NCBI RefSeq assembly: GCF_900141815.1
Contig: NZ_FQYR01000003.1
Span: 930,001-994,000, forward strand
DNA: 64,000 nucleotides
Direction: 5' to 3'
From: Rubritalea squalenifaciens DSM 18772
GTDB taxonomy: Bacteria; Verrucomicrobiota; Verrucomicrobiia; Verrucomicrobiales; Akkermansiaceae
Shown: one piece after another, positions 1 through 8,593 of the stretch
Layout: every line of letters begins with the position of its first letter
Position numbering within the stretch: position 1 is the stretch's first letter
Notes under the pieces: generated by a model
What the model was told of the DNA's origin: nothing
Database searches by the model: none
The model's input: the letters and a program-made list of their open reading frames with translations, nothing else
Made by a program: the position numbers and the translations under genes

Positions 1-926
1 AGAAGATGCCAGCTTTGCACGAAATGTACGAGCAGTACGTGAAAGATTTTGGAGACCGCTGCCTGGAAGAGCTCAAGCTCGAATCACCAACTGTCGAGGA
101 CAGCCCCAACTCATTGCTCAACTCCATCGGCATGCTAGCCATGAATCCCTCTCGTCATACGCCACCGGTGACCAGAGGCCCGAGCAAGATTGAGCAACTC
201 TCTTGGCTCAAGAAAGTCCGCTTCAACTGGATACTCAAGCAAACCCGTAACCGTGTACGCGACCGGGAAAACTTGCGCTTCGAGCGCACCCGCCTATTCG
301 GCAGAGTGCGCAAGATCATGGTGGAAATCGGCAAGCGTCTCCACGCAGACTACCTCATCGATCAACCCGAGGATGTTTTCCTGCTCAAACTTGACGACAT
401 CCTTGGTGTCACGGACGGCAGCACTGACGCCCATTCCCTGAGAGATATTGTCGAGGCCAGACGCTCCTCACTGGAGAAAGCCATCGCTGGCCCTGTTCCA
501 CCGGATCGCTTTGAAACGCGCGGACCTGCTCATCGATACAGGGAATTCAAAACGACTCTCAAGGAACCCGATCTCAGCGCTACGGATCTGGAAGGCACCC
601 CTGCCTGCCCAGGCAGCGTGAAAGGCAGGGTAAGAGTGGTTACCAATCCCCGGAATGCCACCTTGTTGCCCGGGGAGATTCTCGTCGCCCAACAGACGGA
701 TCCAGGCTGGGTCGTCTTGTTCCCACCAGCGGCAGGTTTATTGGTAGAGAGAGGCAGTTTGCTCTCCCATTCAGCCATTGTTGCCAGAGAGCTCAATCTT
801 CCCTGTATCGTCTCCATTCCCCATGTCACCAAAGTCCTGAAGACAGGAGACATGGTAGAAATGAACGGACGAACCGGAGCCATTCGCATCATCAAAATGG
901 AGGAAACGCTCAAGAAAGAGGAATAA
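1..926 (+). CDS. PEP-utilising enzyme, C-terminal part (5' end outside window)
   Basis: The reading frame is open to the left edge, so the Met at position 6 is probably internal and the gene starts outside the window. The last ~90 residues form a PEP-utilising-enzyme mobile (phosphohistidine) domain: GEILVAQQTDPGWVVLF is followed by GSLLSHSAIVARELNLPCI, whose His in LSHSAIVARE is the expected phosphorylated residue, and a closing NGRTGAIRI. Upstream, FGDRCLEELKLESP and a basic helical stretch (ERTRLFGRVRKIMVEIGKRL) resemble the region before this domain in PEP synthase-like and rifampicin phosphotransferase-like proteins. Such enzymes transfer phosphate from ATP or PEP through the His to a small acceptor. 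The ATP-grasp half is not visible, so the substrate cannot be named. Confidence 0.8.
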   Translation, partial: KMPALHEMYEQYVKDFGDRCLEELKLESPTVEDSPNSLLNSIGMLAMNPSRHTPPVTRGPSKIEQLSWLKKVRFNWILKQTRNRVRDRENLRFERTRLFGRVRKIMVEIGKRLHADYLIDQPEDVFLLKLDDILGVTDGSTDAHSLRDIVEARRSSLEKAIAGPVPPDRFETRGPAHRYREFKTTLKEPDLSATDLEGTPACPGSVKGRVRVVTNPRNATLLPGEILVAQQTDPGWVVLFPPAAGLLVERGSLLSHSAIVARELNLPCIVSIPHVTKVLKTGDMVEMNGRTGAIRIIKMEETLKKEE

Positions 927-972
927 TTCACTCTTTGACCTCCTCTTACTTTTTAGTTAACGTAACTCGCAG

Positions 973-1395
973 ATGACTCGCAAACTGGCATCACTAAGCT
1001 TCATTCTCGTCCTGATCTCCATCATGGCGCTGAAGCACCCTGCCTTTGCGTATTGCCTCTGCGAGCACAAGATTATCACGCTCCATGAGTGCAGCAATAT
1101 GGCGAAGGCCAGTTCGGAGGAGCCTCCAAGCTGCCCTCATTGCGCTGCGAAAGAGCGTCAGGAAAAAGCCAAGGAGAACTGCACACTGGAGATCTCCTTT
1201 GATGCTGGAGACTTCTTCTGGCAGGACGGTACAGATACCCCCCATCCACCAAGTGCAGCAGATGCCCCTCCATTGGTTTATATTGATCTGAAACTTCCTC
1301 GACCAAGCGGAAGTGATCACGGTGTCTTGGCGCGTCAGAACGCACCACCACCTCGCCCGCCATTGCGAGCTTATACCGGTATTTACCGGCTTTGA
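973..1395 (+). CDS. Cys-rich exported protein, unknown function
   Basis: This 140-residue protein begins with a clear Sec signal peptide (basic MTRK, hydrophobic core, cleavage likely after HPAFA). The mature part opens with CLCEHK, then HEC, CPHC and a further Cys, a spacing that suggests metal binding or disulfides outside the cytoplasm. The C-terminal third is Pro-rich. It lies about 130 bp upstream of an HlyD/ABC/FtsX export operon on the same strand, so it may be a periplasmic metal chaperone or sensor for that system. That role is inferred from position and Cys content only; I do not recognise a named family, though small Cys-rich DUF2946-like proteins occur beside efflux systems. Confidence 0.65.
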   Translation: MTRKLASLSFILVLISIMALKHPAFAYCLCEHKIITLHECSNMAKASSEEPPSCPHCAAKERQEKAKENCTLEISFDAGDFFWQDGTDTPHPPSAADAPPLVYIDLKLPRPSGSDHGVLARQNAPPPRPPLRAYTGIYRL

Positions 1396-1523
1396 TTTCT
1401 AGAAAGTAATTGTCCCGCAATTTGCTGCGGAACAGGCTCGCGCCTCATTTGGCACGGGCGTTCATGTTAACTTTAGTCTTCAGAACTAATGTTTTCTTCC
1501 ATTTTAAAGTTACTTTCACACTT

Positions 1524-2945
1524 ATGTCATTAGACACCTTAAAAAAGGACACCAGTCACCATAGTGATTCGCCCAAGCGTAGCTATGCCTGGATGCTCCC
1601 ACTATGCCTACTCATTGGCTTCCTACTCGTTATCCTGATACTCTTTGGTAAGACCTTCCTTCCAGCCACTGAGGTGCAAACAGCACCCGTGATCACACTG
1701 AGGCAGGCGCAAGATGCACAATCCTCCAACCAGCCTGTAACCACTGGATCCACCAAGGGTGAACTGCTCTTTCAAGCCACCGGCTGGATAGAGCCAGATC
1801 CCTACACTACCTATGTTCCTACCCTGACCAATGGTATCGTAGACAAAGTACTCGTGCTCGAGGGTGAGTCCGTCAAAAAGGGCCAGCTATTAGCTACTTT
1901 AATCCAAGAAGACGCCGAACTCGACCTCAAACAGGCTGAGAAGAAGGTAACAGCCATGCAGGCACGTATTCACGCTCACTGTGCCGCCAAAGACATCATC
2001 GATGAAGAAATTGTCGCCGCTCAGCAAAAAGCGGCAGCTCTAGCGGAAGAGCTCAAGAGCCTGAATGATCGCTACGACCGATTGACCAGACTCACTTCTG
2101 GTGCCATTCCCGAGCAGGACAAGATCCAGGCCAAGTTCCTGGTCACACGCCAACAGGCTCTCATAAAAGAAGCCAAGGCTGAAGTCCCACAACTAAAGGC
2201 TAAGCTAGTACAGATCGATCTTGAGAGAGAAACCATGGAGCGCAACTTGGAGGAAGCTGGCATTGAGAAAGATCGCGCCCAGCTGGCATTTGACCGCACC
2301 AAGATCCACTCCCCAATGGATGGCATCGTTCTAAGGCTCCATGCGGCACCGGGTAAAAAGCGCTACATCAACATGGATGATCCCCATTCAGCAGAAATAG
2401 TCGAACTCTATGATCCAAACATGCTGCAAGCACGTATCGATGTGCCGCTGACAGAAGCCGCCGCGCTTTCCGTCGGTCAGGCGGTAACCCTGACGAGCGA
2501 ACTGCTCCCGGACAAGGAATTCTCCGGAGTGGTCACACGAATCACAGGTGAAGCGGATATTCAGCGCAATACACTTCAAGCCAAAGTTTCGATAAACAAT
2601 CCGGACCCAAGGTTACGTCCAGGCATGCTGGTACGTGGTAAATTCTTCTCAAGCGGCCAGCAAAGCACAGTGGCCAGTGACTCAAGACCCTCAGGGAGAT
2701 TGGCTCTCTATGTTCCCGAGGCAGCACTTTTTGAGATGAGTGGGAACTCAGCCAAGGTCTGGGTGGCAAGTGAGAGTGACACTGTAGAAATGCGTGATCT
2801 CACCCTGACTCAAGTGACCAGGGAAAACCACAGACAAGTCACTGAAGGGCTTCGCTCAGGGGAACAGGTTATCCTACCTCCTTTCGATAACATCACTCCA
2901 GGAGACCGCATCATCCCCACTCCAACCAAACTCTCTAGCAAATGA
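1524..2945 (+). CDS. HlyD-family periplasmic adaptor of an ABC efflux system
   Basis: A membrane-fusion protein that would link the inner-membrane ABC transporter encoded next to it to the periplasm. A single N-terminal membrane segment (LLIGFLLVILILFGKTF) is followed by the first half of a lipoyl-like domain (NGIVDKVLVLEGESVKKGQL), a long alpha-helical hairpin rich in Lys/Glu/Ala, the second lipoyl half (KIHSPMDGIVLRLHAAPGKK) and a beta-barrel part ending near LRPGMLVRGKFF. The frame is open from 1410, but the Met at 1524 directly precedes a typical short cytoplasmic tail, so I chose it. The stop overlaps the next start (ATGA), indicating translational coupling with the ATPase. The DevB/MacA-like order adaptor-ATPase-permease supports the call; the substrate is unknown. 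Confidence 0.88.
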   Translation: MSLDTLKKDTSHHSDSPKRSYAWMLPLCLLIGFLLVILILFGKTFLPATEVQTAPVITLRQAQDAQSSNQPVTTGSTKGELLFQATGWIEPDPYTTYVPTLTNGIVDKVLVLEGESVKKGQLLATLIQEDAELDLKQAEKKVTAMQARIHAHCAAKDIIDEEIVAAQQKAAALAEELKSLNDRYDRLTRLTSGAIPEQDKIQAKFLVTRQQALIKEAKAEVPQLKAKLVQIDLERETMERNLEEAGIEKDRAQLAFDRTKIHSPMDGIVLRLHAAPGKKRYINMDDPHSAEIVELYDPNMLQARIDVPLTEAAALSVGQAVTLTSELLPDKEFSGVVTRITGEADIQRNTLQAKVSINNPDPRLRPGMLVRGKFFSSGQQSTVASDSRPSGRLALYVPEAALFEMSGNSAKVWVASESDTVEMRDLTLTQVTRENHRQVTEGLRSGEQVILPPFDNITPGDRIIPTPTKLSSK

Positions 2946-3634
2946 TCTCCATAAACAACCTCACCAAATCATTCACCAAAGGTAAAGTGACCATCACCCC
3001 CCTGAAGGAGCTTTCCCTCAATGTCGAGACGGGTGAATTCCTCGCCCTGATGGGGCCATCAGGCTCTGGAAAGACCACCTTGCTGAACATGATCGCGGGA
3101 ATTGATTCACCCAGCTCTGGTTCGCTAGAGGTCTCAGGCAGAGACATAGCCAAACTATCGCGTTCAGCCCTGACCAAGTGGCGATCCGAGCATGTGGGCT
3201 ATATTTTCCAGCTCTATCATTTGGTCCCTGTACTGACTGCCTTTGAAAATATCGAACTCCCTCTCCTTCTCACGAAGATGAGCAAAGCCGAGCGCAAAGA
3301 GAAAGTCCTCGCCGCGCTGGAGCTCGTTGGTTTACAGGACAGAGCGAATCACCGCCCTACCGAGCTATCCGGAGGACAGGAACAACGTGTCGCGATCGCC
3401 CGCGCCATAGTGCATGACCCCGACTTGCTGGTAGCTGACGAGCCGACCGGAGATCTTGATCGCGAATCAGCTGACTCGATCCTCGGACTCCTTCGCGCTC
3501 TAGCAGCGGATCATAGTAAGACCATCATCATGGTAACCCATGATCCGAAGGCTGCTGCAGCGGCTCACCGCACTCTTCATCTCGAAAAAGGCCAACTGGT
3601 CGATGAGCCTGAACCAATCGAAAAAGTCCGATGA
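2942..3634 (+). CDS. LolD/MacB-type ABC transporter ATP-binding protein
   Basis: A cytoplasmic ATPase of 230 residues, normal for this subfamily. Walker A is GPSGSGKTT, the signature is [14 protein letters not shown] (Gln-Glu-Gln instead of the usual Gln-Gln-Gln), Walker B is [12 protein letters not shown], and the H-loop is MVTHDPKAA. It overlaps the adaptor by 4 bases at the start and the first permease by 4 bases at the end, so adaptor, ATPase and permease are probably translated together. MacB/LolD-type ATPases drive conformational work across the periplasm with FtsX-fold permeases, and both permease partners follow immediately. The exported or extracted substrate is not evident. Confidence 0.92.
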   Translation: MISINNLTKSFTKGKVTITPLKELSLNVETGEFLALMGPSGSGKTTLLNMIAGIDSPSSGSLEVSGRDIAKLSRSALTKWRSEHVGYIFQLYHLVPVLTAFENIELPLLLTKMSKAERKEKVLAALELVGLQDRANHRPTELSGGQEQRVAIARAIVHDPDLLVADEPTGDLDRESADSILGLLRALAADHSKTIIMVTHDPKAAAAAHRTLHLEKGQLVDEPEPIEKVR

Positions 3635-4767
3635 AGTTTTTTCTATTAGCACTGAAGAACGTTACCCGGCATCGGATCAGGTCTCTCCTCACCGTGCTCG
3701 GGGTAGCAGCTGGTATGTTTCTTTTCACCTCGGTTGAAACCATGCAGTTCTCGCTGGCTCAAGCCACGGAAGAAACCGCGGATGACACCACGCTGGTCGT
3801 CTATCGCGAGAACCGTTTCTGCCCGTCCACATCACGTTTACCTGAGCACTACCTTCCTGTCATTGAGAGAATTGAGGGCGTCACCAGTGTCATCCCTATC
3901 CAGATCGCCGTCAATAACTGCGGTGCCTCTTTGGATGTGATCACCTTCCGTGGCATCCCTCCAGAACGACTGAAAAAGTATAACCCGGAACTCCAGATCA
4001 TCTCAGGATCCTATGATAATTTCCTGAAGCGATCCGATGCAGCGCTGGTAGGCGAGCAATTCGCCAAACGACGAGGCCTTTCCCCCGGACAGAACTTCGA
4101 AGCCGTCGGTGTCAATGTCTACGTGGCTGGCATCATCAGCTCTCAATCACCGCAGGATAACAACGTGGCCTACGTCCACTTACCCTTCCTCCAGCAAGCC
4201 TCAAAGATCGGCCTGGGTATCGTCACGCAATTCAATGTCAAAGTGAGCTCTGCCAGCAAGCTGGATGCAATCGCCAAACAAATCGATGACACCTTTAGCT
4301 CCGATCAGCAACCGACTAACACTCGTCCAGAAAAAGCCTTCTTTGCTGATACCGCCAAGCAAATGATCCAGCTCATCGGCTTCACTCGCTGGCTTGGTCT
4401 GGGAGCCGTACTCGCCGTACTCCTTCTCGTCGCCAATGCTGTGCTTCTCATTGTGCGTGGCAGAGTCAAAGAGACGGCCATTTTACAAACCATTGGCTAC
4501 TCACGTTTCGCCATAGCCCAAGTTGTTTCCTATGAAGGCATCTTGCTCGGCTTAATCGGCGGTTTGATTGGAGTCCTCGGCTCAGTGGCCTTCTTCTACT
4601 TACAGGCATTCACACTTGGCAATGAAGGTCTCACTCTCGCCATCACGCCGGACCTAGCTGTTACCTTGAAAGGTCTGATCGTAGCTTTGCTTCTTAGTCT
4701 CGTAGCCTCCATCTACCCAGCCTGGAAAGCCACTTCCAAACCTTTAGCCGAGAGCCTCAAACACTAA
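3631..4767 (+). CDS. FtsX-like ABC permease, first of a pair
   Basis: A 378-residue integral membrane protein with the FtsX/MacB layout: one N-terminal membrane helix (residues ~20-40), a periplasmic domain of about 200 residues (VVYRENRFCPSTSR onward), then three membrane helices in the last ~125 residues. The C-terminal block contains the typical coupling sequence around VKETAILQTIGYSRFAIAQVV and ends YPAWKATSKPLAESLKH. It overlaps the ATPase gene by four bases. A second FtsX-like gene follows after 4 bp, so the working transporter is probably a heterodimer of two permeases on a homodimeric ATPase. Confidence 0.88.
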   Translation: MKFFLLALKNVTRHRIRSLLTVLGVAAGMFLFTSVETMQFSLAQATEETADDTTLVVYRENRFCPSTSRLPEHYLPVIERIEGVTSVIPIQIAVNNCGASLDVITFRGIPPERLKKYNPELQIISGSYDNFLKRSDAALVGEQFAKRRGLSPGQNFEAVGVNVYVAGIISSQSPQDNNVAYVHLPFLQQASKIGLGIVTQFNVKVSSASKLDAIAKQIDDTFSSDQQPTNTRPEKAFFADTAKQMIQLIGFTRWLGLGAVLAVLLLVANAVLLIVRGRVKETAILQTIGYSRFAIAQVVSYEGILLGLIGGLIGVLGSVAFFYLQAFTLGNEGLTLAITPDLAVTLKGLIVALLLSLVASIYPAWKATSKPLAESLKH

Positions 4768-4771
4768 CATC

Positions 4772-5920
4772 ATGCTTCCATTCACTTACGCACTTAGAAA
4801 CCTCTTCAGGGACCCTTCCCGTCTGGCCCAGACTGTAGGAGGTGCTGCATTGGTGGTTTTGCTGATGGTGTCTGCGGCAGCGCTAAACCACGGCATGACT
4901 CAGGTACTCTCAGCCTCAGGATCTCCCAATAATGTAATCATCATGGGTGCTGGCTCAGAGGAATCCATCGAACGCTCGGAAGTCCATCTGGAGGCAGAAG
5001 CTGCGGCAGCCACCGGCATTGACAATACAGCGACTATTCTTGGAACACCTGCCGTCTCCGGTGAGATCACCTACCAAGCTCCCATCAGGACAGAATCAGG
5101 GAAAGAGGAACCCGCCCTGCTGCGTGGAGTGCTTCCCAAAGCCCTGCTCGTCCACACGACAGTAAGACTGCTCGAAGGCACCTTTCCAAATTCCGGAGAA
5201 GTCATGGTGGGGAAACTTGCACACAGGAAGCTTGGCATTCCGGAGAACGAAATTGCCGTTGGCAAGACCCTCTATTTTGGCAACGTTGCCCATAAGATCA
5301 GTGGGATCTTTTCAGCCCCAGGCACCGTGCTGGAATCTGAAATCTGGTTCGATCGCAATGACCTCTCCACCCTAACGCAGCGTGATACCCTATCCGCGAT
5401 TTACGCACGATTGGACAGCCCGGAGGACTTCGACAATGCTCATGTATTCACACTCCTCAGAAACGACTTAGAGCTCTCAGCTCTGCGCGAGGATGACTAC
5501 TATTCGAAACTCGAAAGCTTCTACGCCCCTATTAAGATCATGATCTGGCTAACTGTTTCCTTGGTTGCAGCCGGAGCTATCTTTGGAGGTTTGAATACAC
5601 TCTATGCGGCTTTCGGCTCTCGTACACGCGAAATGGCCACACTCCAGTCCATTGGCTATACGCGCAAAGCTCTGTTAGTTTCACTCCTACAGGAATCTTT
5701 GTTAGCCACCATGACGGGCACCTTGATCGCCCTGCTCATCGCTTCACTATTTCTCGAAGGGATCACCGTGCCATTTTCAGTAGGTACGTTTACCCTAACG
5801 CTTTCCCCCTCTGTCCTCATCACGGGCTTAACGACTGGGCTTTTGCTCGGCACACTGGGAGCGCTTCCCCCAGCGATACGAACCCTTGCCCCCAAACTCA
5901 ACAAAGCACTAAGATCTTAA
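4772..5920 (+). CDS. FtsX-like ABC permease, second of a pair
   Basis: A 382-residue paralogue in architecture of the preceding permease: an N-terminal membrane helix (TVGGAALVVLLMVSAAA), a periplasmic domain of about 210 residues, and three C-terminal helices with the conserved stretch SRTREMATLQSIGYTRKALLV. The two permeases differ strongly in their periplasmic parts, which fits a heterodimer with asymmetric contacts to the adaptor. It starts 4 bp after the first permease and is followed 14 bp later by a lipoprotein gene, so all are likely one operon. Function is export or extraction driven by the shared ATPase; substrate unknown. Confidence 0.86.
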   Translation: MLPFTYALRNLFRDPSRLAQTVGGAALVVLLMVSAAALNHGMTQVLSASGSPNNVIIMGAGSEESIERSEVHLEAEAAAATGIDNTATILGTPAVSGEITYQAPIRTESGKEEPALLRGVLPKALLVHTTVRLLEGTFPNSGEVMVGKLAHRKLGIPENEIAVGKTLYFGNVAHKISGIFSAPGTVLESEIWFDRNDLSTLTQRDTLSAIYARLDSPEDFDNAHVFTLLRNDLELSALREDDYYSKLESFYAPIKIMIWLTVSLVAAGAIFGGLNTLYAAFGSRTREMATLQSIGYTRKALLVSLLQESLLATMTGTLIALLIASLFLEGITVPFSVGTFTLTLSPSVLITGLTTGLLLGTLGALPPAIRTLAPKLNKALRS

Positions 5921-5934
5921 ACAACAGATAAACC

Positions 5935-6477
5935 ATGAAGAAAACAATAACAGCAAGCATCACTGGACTCAGCCTTCTTTTCCTCGCCAGCTGTGGCGAC
6001 AAGCCCGCTGAACAGAACTCAGCTCAAAGCGAACAACCGCAAGCCTCACCTCTGGAAAATATCGTGCTGAAAGACGAGCCTACAACCGCCATCTCTATCG
6101 CTGAAGCAAAGCAAAAGCCAACCCCAGGCAAAGAGGTGACCATTAAAGCTAAGGTCATCGGACGCTCCGCTCCCATCGTAGACGGGCTTGCGGTCATACT
6201 CGTCGGAGATCCAGAGAAGCTGACCTCATGTGATCTCATGCCTGACGACCACTGCACCACTCCATGGGATGTATGCTGCGATGATCCTGATGAAATCAAA
6301 AACCATACTGCAACCATTCAAGTACTCGATAAAGACGGCAAGCTGGTCAAGAATAGCCTCAGAGGTATCGGTGGTCTCAAAGAGCTGAGCTACCTCACCA
6401 TTTCTGGGGTTATCGACGAGAAATCCAGTAAGGATAATCTCGTGATCAACGCCTCAGGCATCTACATCAAGCCATAG
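5935..6477 (+). CDS. Lipoprotein of the efflux operon, OB-fold-like
   Basis: A 180-residue lipoprotein: signal sequence with lipobox LASC (Cys 20), then a Gln/Ser/Ala-rich tether. The globular part runs from PGKEVTIKAKVIGR to NASGIYI and has a beta-rich pattern resembling small OB-fold domains of periplasmic proteins. It contains three separate Cys positions in SCDLMPDDHCTTPWDVCCDD, again suggesting metal or disulfide chemistry. It begins 14 bp after the second permease and is probably co-transcribed with it. I do not recognise a named family; a role in substrate or metal handling for the transporter is inferred from position and Cys content. Confidence 0.7.
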   Translation: MKKTITASITGLSLLFLASCGDKPAEQNSAQSEQPQASPLENIVLKDEPTTAISIAEAKQKPTPGKEVTIKAKVIGRSAPIVDGLAVILVGDPEKLTSCDLMPDDHCTTPWDVCCDDPDEIKNHTATIQVLDKDGKLVKNSLRGIGGLKELSYLTISGVIDEKSSKDNLVINASGIYIKP

Positions 6478-6492
6478 TCACTTACTCAACAG

Positions 6493-6517
6493 GCCTTCCG
6501 CAACGCTTGCGGAAGGC
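6493..6517 (+). terminator. Strong hairpin between lipoprotein and permease genes
   Basis: An 11-bp perfect inverted repeat (GCCTTCCGCAA / TTGCGGAAGGC) closes a 3-nt CGC loop 15 bp after the lipoprotein stop. There is no run of T after it, so it is not a textbook rho-independent terminator. It may act as an RNA-stability or processing hairpin, or as a weak terminator separating the ABC operon from the permease gene at 6547. Confidence 0.55.
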
Positions 6518-6546
6518 TTACCCAAACCACACCTCACTCATCTACC

Positions 6547-7614
6547 ATGTCCTGCTGCTCAAAGCCAAAGAAGGAGGAAAAGCCCAGCTGCTGCTCATCC
6601 GGTGGCAAGAAGAAGATTGACTGGATCTTCTGGATTTCCTTGGCCGTCATCGTGATCGCCTACCCGCTTCACTTCTTCATGCATGGCAAGATGGAGACAA
6701 AGCTCGGCATCTTCACCCACGGCGTCTTTGAACTGATCAACCAGATGTGGTGGGGGGTACTCTTTGGAATCGCTGCACTCGGCTTTATCGGCAAAGTCCC
6801 GCGTGAGCTCATCCAGAATTTTCTAGGACAAGGCGGCACGCTGCGCGGCATAGCCAGAGCCTGTGGTGCAGGCCTTCTGCTAGACCTCTGTAATCATGGC
6901 ATCCTAATGGTCGGAGCCAAGCTCTACGAGCGAGGAGCCTCATTGGGGCAGGTCTTCGCCTTTCTCATTGCCAGCCCCTGGAACTCACTCTCACTGACCC
7001 TGATCCTCTGGTCCTTGGTCGGCCTAAAATGGACCCTTCTATTCATTCTTGGCTCAGCGGTAATTGCGATCATTGCAGGCTATCTAACGGATAAGATCAT
7101 TAGCAATTCATCCTTACCCAAGAACCCTAACACCCTGCCCCACGATCCAGATTTCAAACTCAGAAAAGAGATCAAAGAACGATGGAAGCAGACCAAATTC
7201 ACCAAGCAGTTTTTCTTCTCCGCACTCAAAGACGGCGTACTTGAATCCAAGATGATCATTCGCTGGCTTTTCCTAGGTACAATCATGGCCGCGGGCCTTC
7301 GCGCCTTTATCCAGCCGGAAACATTTTCCGATTGGTTCGGCCCCTCTGTACTCGGATTAGTCTTCACCCTCATTGGCGCCACTGTCATCGAGGTGTGCTC
7401 TGAAGGCTCCTTACCGATCGGCACCGACCTACTCAACCGCGCAGGCGCACCTGGTAACGCCTTTGCCTTTCTGATGGCTGGAGCCTCCACCGACTACACC
7501 GAAATCATGGTGCTGCGTGAAACCACCAAGTCCCTCAAGCTTACATTCTTGCTACCCATACTTACACTTCCCCAGATCATTCTCATCGCCCTGATGATGA
7601 ATGCTATCCAATAA
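6547..7614 (+). CDS. YraQ/ArsP-like permease with N-terminal Cys-Cys pairs
   Basis: A 355-residue polytopic membrane protein of the DUF318 permease family, which includes ArsP and the SO_0444-type putative Cu/Zn efflux transporters. The cytoplasmic N terminus carries two Cys-Cys pairs (MSCCSKP and SCCSSGGKKK), likely a metal-sensing or metal-binding tail. About eight membrane helices follow in two repeats, joined by a charged loop (HDPDFKLRKEIKERWKQTKF). The second repeat holds the family-typical EVCSEGSLPIGTDL and FLMAGASTDYTEIM. It follows a Cys-rich protein and an ABC efflux operon, so the whole stretch is plausibly a metal or metalloid resistance region. The exact ion cannot be read from the sequence. 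Confidence 0.82.
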   Translation: MSCCSKPKKEEKPSCCSSGGKKKIDWIFWISLAVIVIAYPLHFFMHGKMETKLGIFTHGVFELINQMWWGVLFGIAALGFIGKVPRELIQNFLGQGGTLRGIARACGAGLLLDLCNHGILMVGAKLYERGASLGQVFAFLIASPWNSLSLTLILWSLVGLKWTLLFILGSAVIAIIAGYLTDKIISNSSLPKNPNTLPHDPDFKLRKEIKERWKQTKFTKQFFFSALKDGVLESKMIIRWLFLGTIMAAGLRAFIQPETFSDWFGPSVLGLVFTLIGATVIEVCSEGSLPIGTDLLNRAGAPGNAFAFLMAGASTDYTEIMVLRETTKSLKLTFLLPILTLPQIILIALMMNAIQ

Positions 7615-7671
7615 AAGACTGAACCTTTTCAGCTACCAGACGATTCTTTGAAATGATATAGACACTTCCCT

Positions 7672-8274
7672 ATGAAGTGTTCATCTATCATCCCCATCGT
7701 CGTATCATTGCTTACACCTGCTCTGCTTGGCCAAGTCGCGGAGGTCGAACTGGATGTTTCCACACCTGCAATTTCCAAATCTATCCGAGGCTCCATCTAT
7801 CCCCTGATCTGGCAGGCCACGATTGACAAAGAAAACATCACCATCCCCCTATCCGAAGTCTCAGCCTACGGCGTGCAGGAATACGCGGTGGGCACCACCA
7901 CCTATGTGCGGGAACTTACCATTACTCTCAAGTCCAGGAGCGTGATTCGCGCCTACTACCTCACCAACAGGCTCAAGGATGAGTTTGACCAGAGCAGGAC
8001 AGTCGAAATCCTCACGCGGGCTCACAAGCGTCTCAGTGGCCAATAGGTCAATCCCGTCTACAAGATCATGCCGGAGACTACCCACAAGCAGGTACTCGAG
8101 TACCGAGTCGAAAACAAAGCTTCTGTGGACACCCTTTACCAAAGTCTACACAAGACCTACATAAAGTACCTCATCAAAGACCTCGTCCCCAGCCAGCGCC
8201 AAGATGCCATCGCCTCTATCAAGATCGAAACTGGCAAGGAAGATGAAGAAGTAGAACTAGAAGGAGCCGAGTAA
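7672..8274 (+). pseudogene. Secreted protein split by an in-frame TAG
   Basis: The first 124 codons (7672-8043) encode a protein with a signal peptide (MKCSSIIPIVVSLLTPALLG) and a beta-rich body ending KRLSGQ. A single TAG at 8044-8046 interrupts the frame. The same frame then stays open for 75 more codons to TAA at 8272-8274, reading VNPVYKIMPETTH and then a Lys/Glu-rich, protein-like tail. No ribosome-binding sequence is seen before the internal ATG at 8068. One C-to-T change (CAG to TAG) would explain the structure, so this is either a recent pseudogene, a stop read through at some level, or a sequencing error. Family not recognised. Confidence 0.6.
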
Positions 8275-8593
8275 GTGATTACCCCTGTAGGCTCAGGCTG
8301 TCTGAGCCTTAGTCCAAGTACCTATGAGAACAAAATTTCTGTTCCTAGCTGACCATTAAACCCTGTTCTACTCAGCCATGTATCAACCTACATAAAATGC
8401 AGCAGCCAATCGGTTCACTTCAATGGTAGGTTCACTCTCTTGTCTGACTGTACTCGCCCCCCACTGTGACCGCAGAGACAAACTCTCCAATCCCCAACCT
8501 CTTCCTGCGCACCTCAGTTCTGCAGAATTAAAGTCACCTGACAATAAGGCGAATGGATCCCTGGAGCCATTCGCCTCATCCTAACAAATTCTT
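8275..8593. other. Intergenic region between convergent genes, no gene seen
   Basis: About 320 bp without a convincing gene. It contains a perfect hairpin at 8289-8309 (AGGCTCAG / CTGAGCCT, 5-nt loop), close behind the broken secreted-protein gene and possibly its terminator although no T run follows. A longer hairpin at 8547-8576 fits the end of the TonB receptor transcript on the other strand. Nothing else stands out. Confidence 0.6.
8547..8576 (-). terminator. Terminator hairpin of the TonB receptor gene
   Basis: A 10-bp perfect inverted repeat (AGGCGAATGG / CCATTCGCCT) with a 10-nt loop lies 18 bp beyond the stop of the minus-strand receptor gene. On that strand it is followed only by TATTG, so the T tract is weak. 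It may also stop transcripts arriving from the plus strand. Confidence 0.6.
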
